Shown: positions 62,989 through 64,000 of the stretch, piece by piece
Numbering within the stretch: position 1 is the stretch's first letter
Layout of the letters: the number at the start of each line of letters is the position of its first letter
NCBI GenBank assembly: GCA_013398275.1
Contig: VZSE01006609.1
Span: 257,381-321,380 of the forward strand
DNA: 64,000 nt
Direction: 5' to 3'
DNA from: Promerops cafer
Taxonomy: Eukaryota; Chordata; Aves; Passeriformes; Nectariniidae
Notes under the pieces: generated by a model
What the model was told of the DNA's origin: nothing
The model's database searches: none
The model's input: the letters and a program-made list of their open reading frames with translations, nothing else
Made by a program: the position numbers and the translations under genes

Positions 62989-64000
62989 CTGTAAAATTGA
63001 GAGCAGCAGACAAGAGCTGTTGATCTGGAATATGGTGCATTAATTACTGATGCAACCACAGCAGAGGGCAACGCCCCGCTCTGCCAAACTTACTGATGTG
63101 CAAGGACTCTTGATTTTTAAATCTGTGGTATACATACACAAAGGCCTTCAAAGGACTGGGGTCTACTTCAATACAGGCCGGGGATTTACTTCAAGATTCT
63201 GCACGAAATTTGCTAAAATAGTATTCCGAAAGTCAGTGGGAGCCCTGTAAACAAGGGTGCATCATTCAGATCAGGCATGTCTCCAAGACATGCTTCTCAT
63301 TACCATCTGAGCTGGCAGCTTTCAGAGCTCTCAGATTCTCTTCTGCCCATCAGTCCTTGAAGGATACCAATTACAGACAGAGGCCTTCATTGACTCTGTG
63401 CAATGACATTAGTCAGCAAAGCTTGCTGCCGTGGCCAGTGAGTTACACAAGCAGCAGTCAGAGCCCACAGTGATTCATCTATTTATGAGCTTATGTCCTC
63501 TCCTTCTCCCTTCCCCACCCTCATACCCGGCACCACACACAATCCTGACAGTGACTCATGGGAAGACGCTGCAGCATGGCATACCTAAGACAAGAGTATC
63601 AGTCCATCGCACCTGCCCTGCACAGCCACCATCTCCAGTTTGACCAGAGGCACTGAGAGGTCCTTTTTCCTCATATCTAGGTCCATTCATATTGCCAAGG
63701 TCATCTATAACACAAGGAACTTGGGCTTAACCTCCAGCTACAGAATAATATTACACTCTTGTCTAGCAAAAATACATTCCCTACAGGCAGCATAAGGTAC
63801 CAGAAATTGCTTCTGTTACAAGGGGCTGCTGTTAAACCCCAAAGGATCAGCTACAGGATGTGAAAAACACCTACAAGTGCAGCATCTGCTGTGCATTACA
63901 GCCAGCAAAACCAGCCACACAAGAAGCACTCTCTCTGCTCACTGCAAGCCCCCACAAAAAGCCTTGAGAGACTGGGAAGGGGAGTGCACTAAAAGTGCTT

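Larger units (their letters stand above)
58101..64000 (-). other. Probable upstream GPAT3 intron
   Basis: The acceptor of coding exon 2 lies at 58101-58102, so an exon must exist further upstream on the minus strand. I found no segment encoding the expected N-terminal membrane region and no CpG-rich promoter up to 64000. The stretch holds one CR1 fragment (58803-59030) and an exon-like segment (62920-62988). The rest is unique sequence without recognised features. Confidence 0.6.

Noticed and set aside
1..64000. CRISPR arrays, bacterial operons, tRNA or rRNA genes
   Set aside because: No regularly spaced repeats, no polycistronic gene blocks and no tRNA-like A/B-box cloverleaf were seen. The window is vertebrate nuclear DNA.

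Overview
The window is vertebrate nuclear DNA and almost certainly avian. It contains five recognisable CR1 LINE 3' ends, three solo LTRs of the endogenous-retrovirus type that is abundant in songbirds, and a multi-exon gene with short exons and GT-AG introns. No bacterial-type gene organisation is present. A passerine source is the best guess, resting on my recognition of the LTR families rather than on a search. Nearly all of the open reading frames are chance ORFs in non-coding DNA.

One protein-coding gene can be read with confidence. It is GPAT3 (glycerol-3-phosphate acyltransferase 3, formerly AGPAT9), on the minus strand. Eleven coding exons between 58100 and 46349 join in perfect phase into 398 codons plus a stop. 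Every junction uses AG acceptors and GT donors, and all four acyltransferase motif blocks are intact. The first coding exon and the promoter were not found and should lie beyond 64000. A 3' UTR probably runs to about 45315.

Layout: 1-45300 is intergenic DNA downstream of the GPAT3 3' end. In the vertebrate gene order I know, this side of GPAT3 faces the gene-poor interval next to NKX6-1. It holds two solo LTRs with intact 5-bp target-site duplications (9013-9641 and 23261-24203), CR1 fragments at 24449, 40603 and 41991, a probable older CR1 at 4680, several microsatellites, and AT-rich, TAAT/ATTA-rich blocks that look like candidate conserved regulatory elements, densest at 16960-18310. From 45315 to 58100 is GPAT3. 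Its largest intron contains a third solo LTR, antisense to the gene, and a short TAGTAG-type repeat with a perfect inverted repeat. From 58101 to 64000 is probably the upstream GPAT3 intron, with one minus-strand CR1 and one exon-like segment of unknown status.

No undescribed multi-gene system is visible. The observations most worth checking are the regulatory-element candidates, the GC-rich LTR at 23261-24203, the LTR beside the GPAT3 splice donor, and the exon-like segment at 62920-62988.
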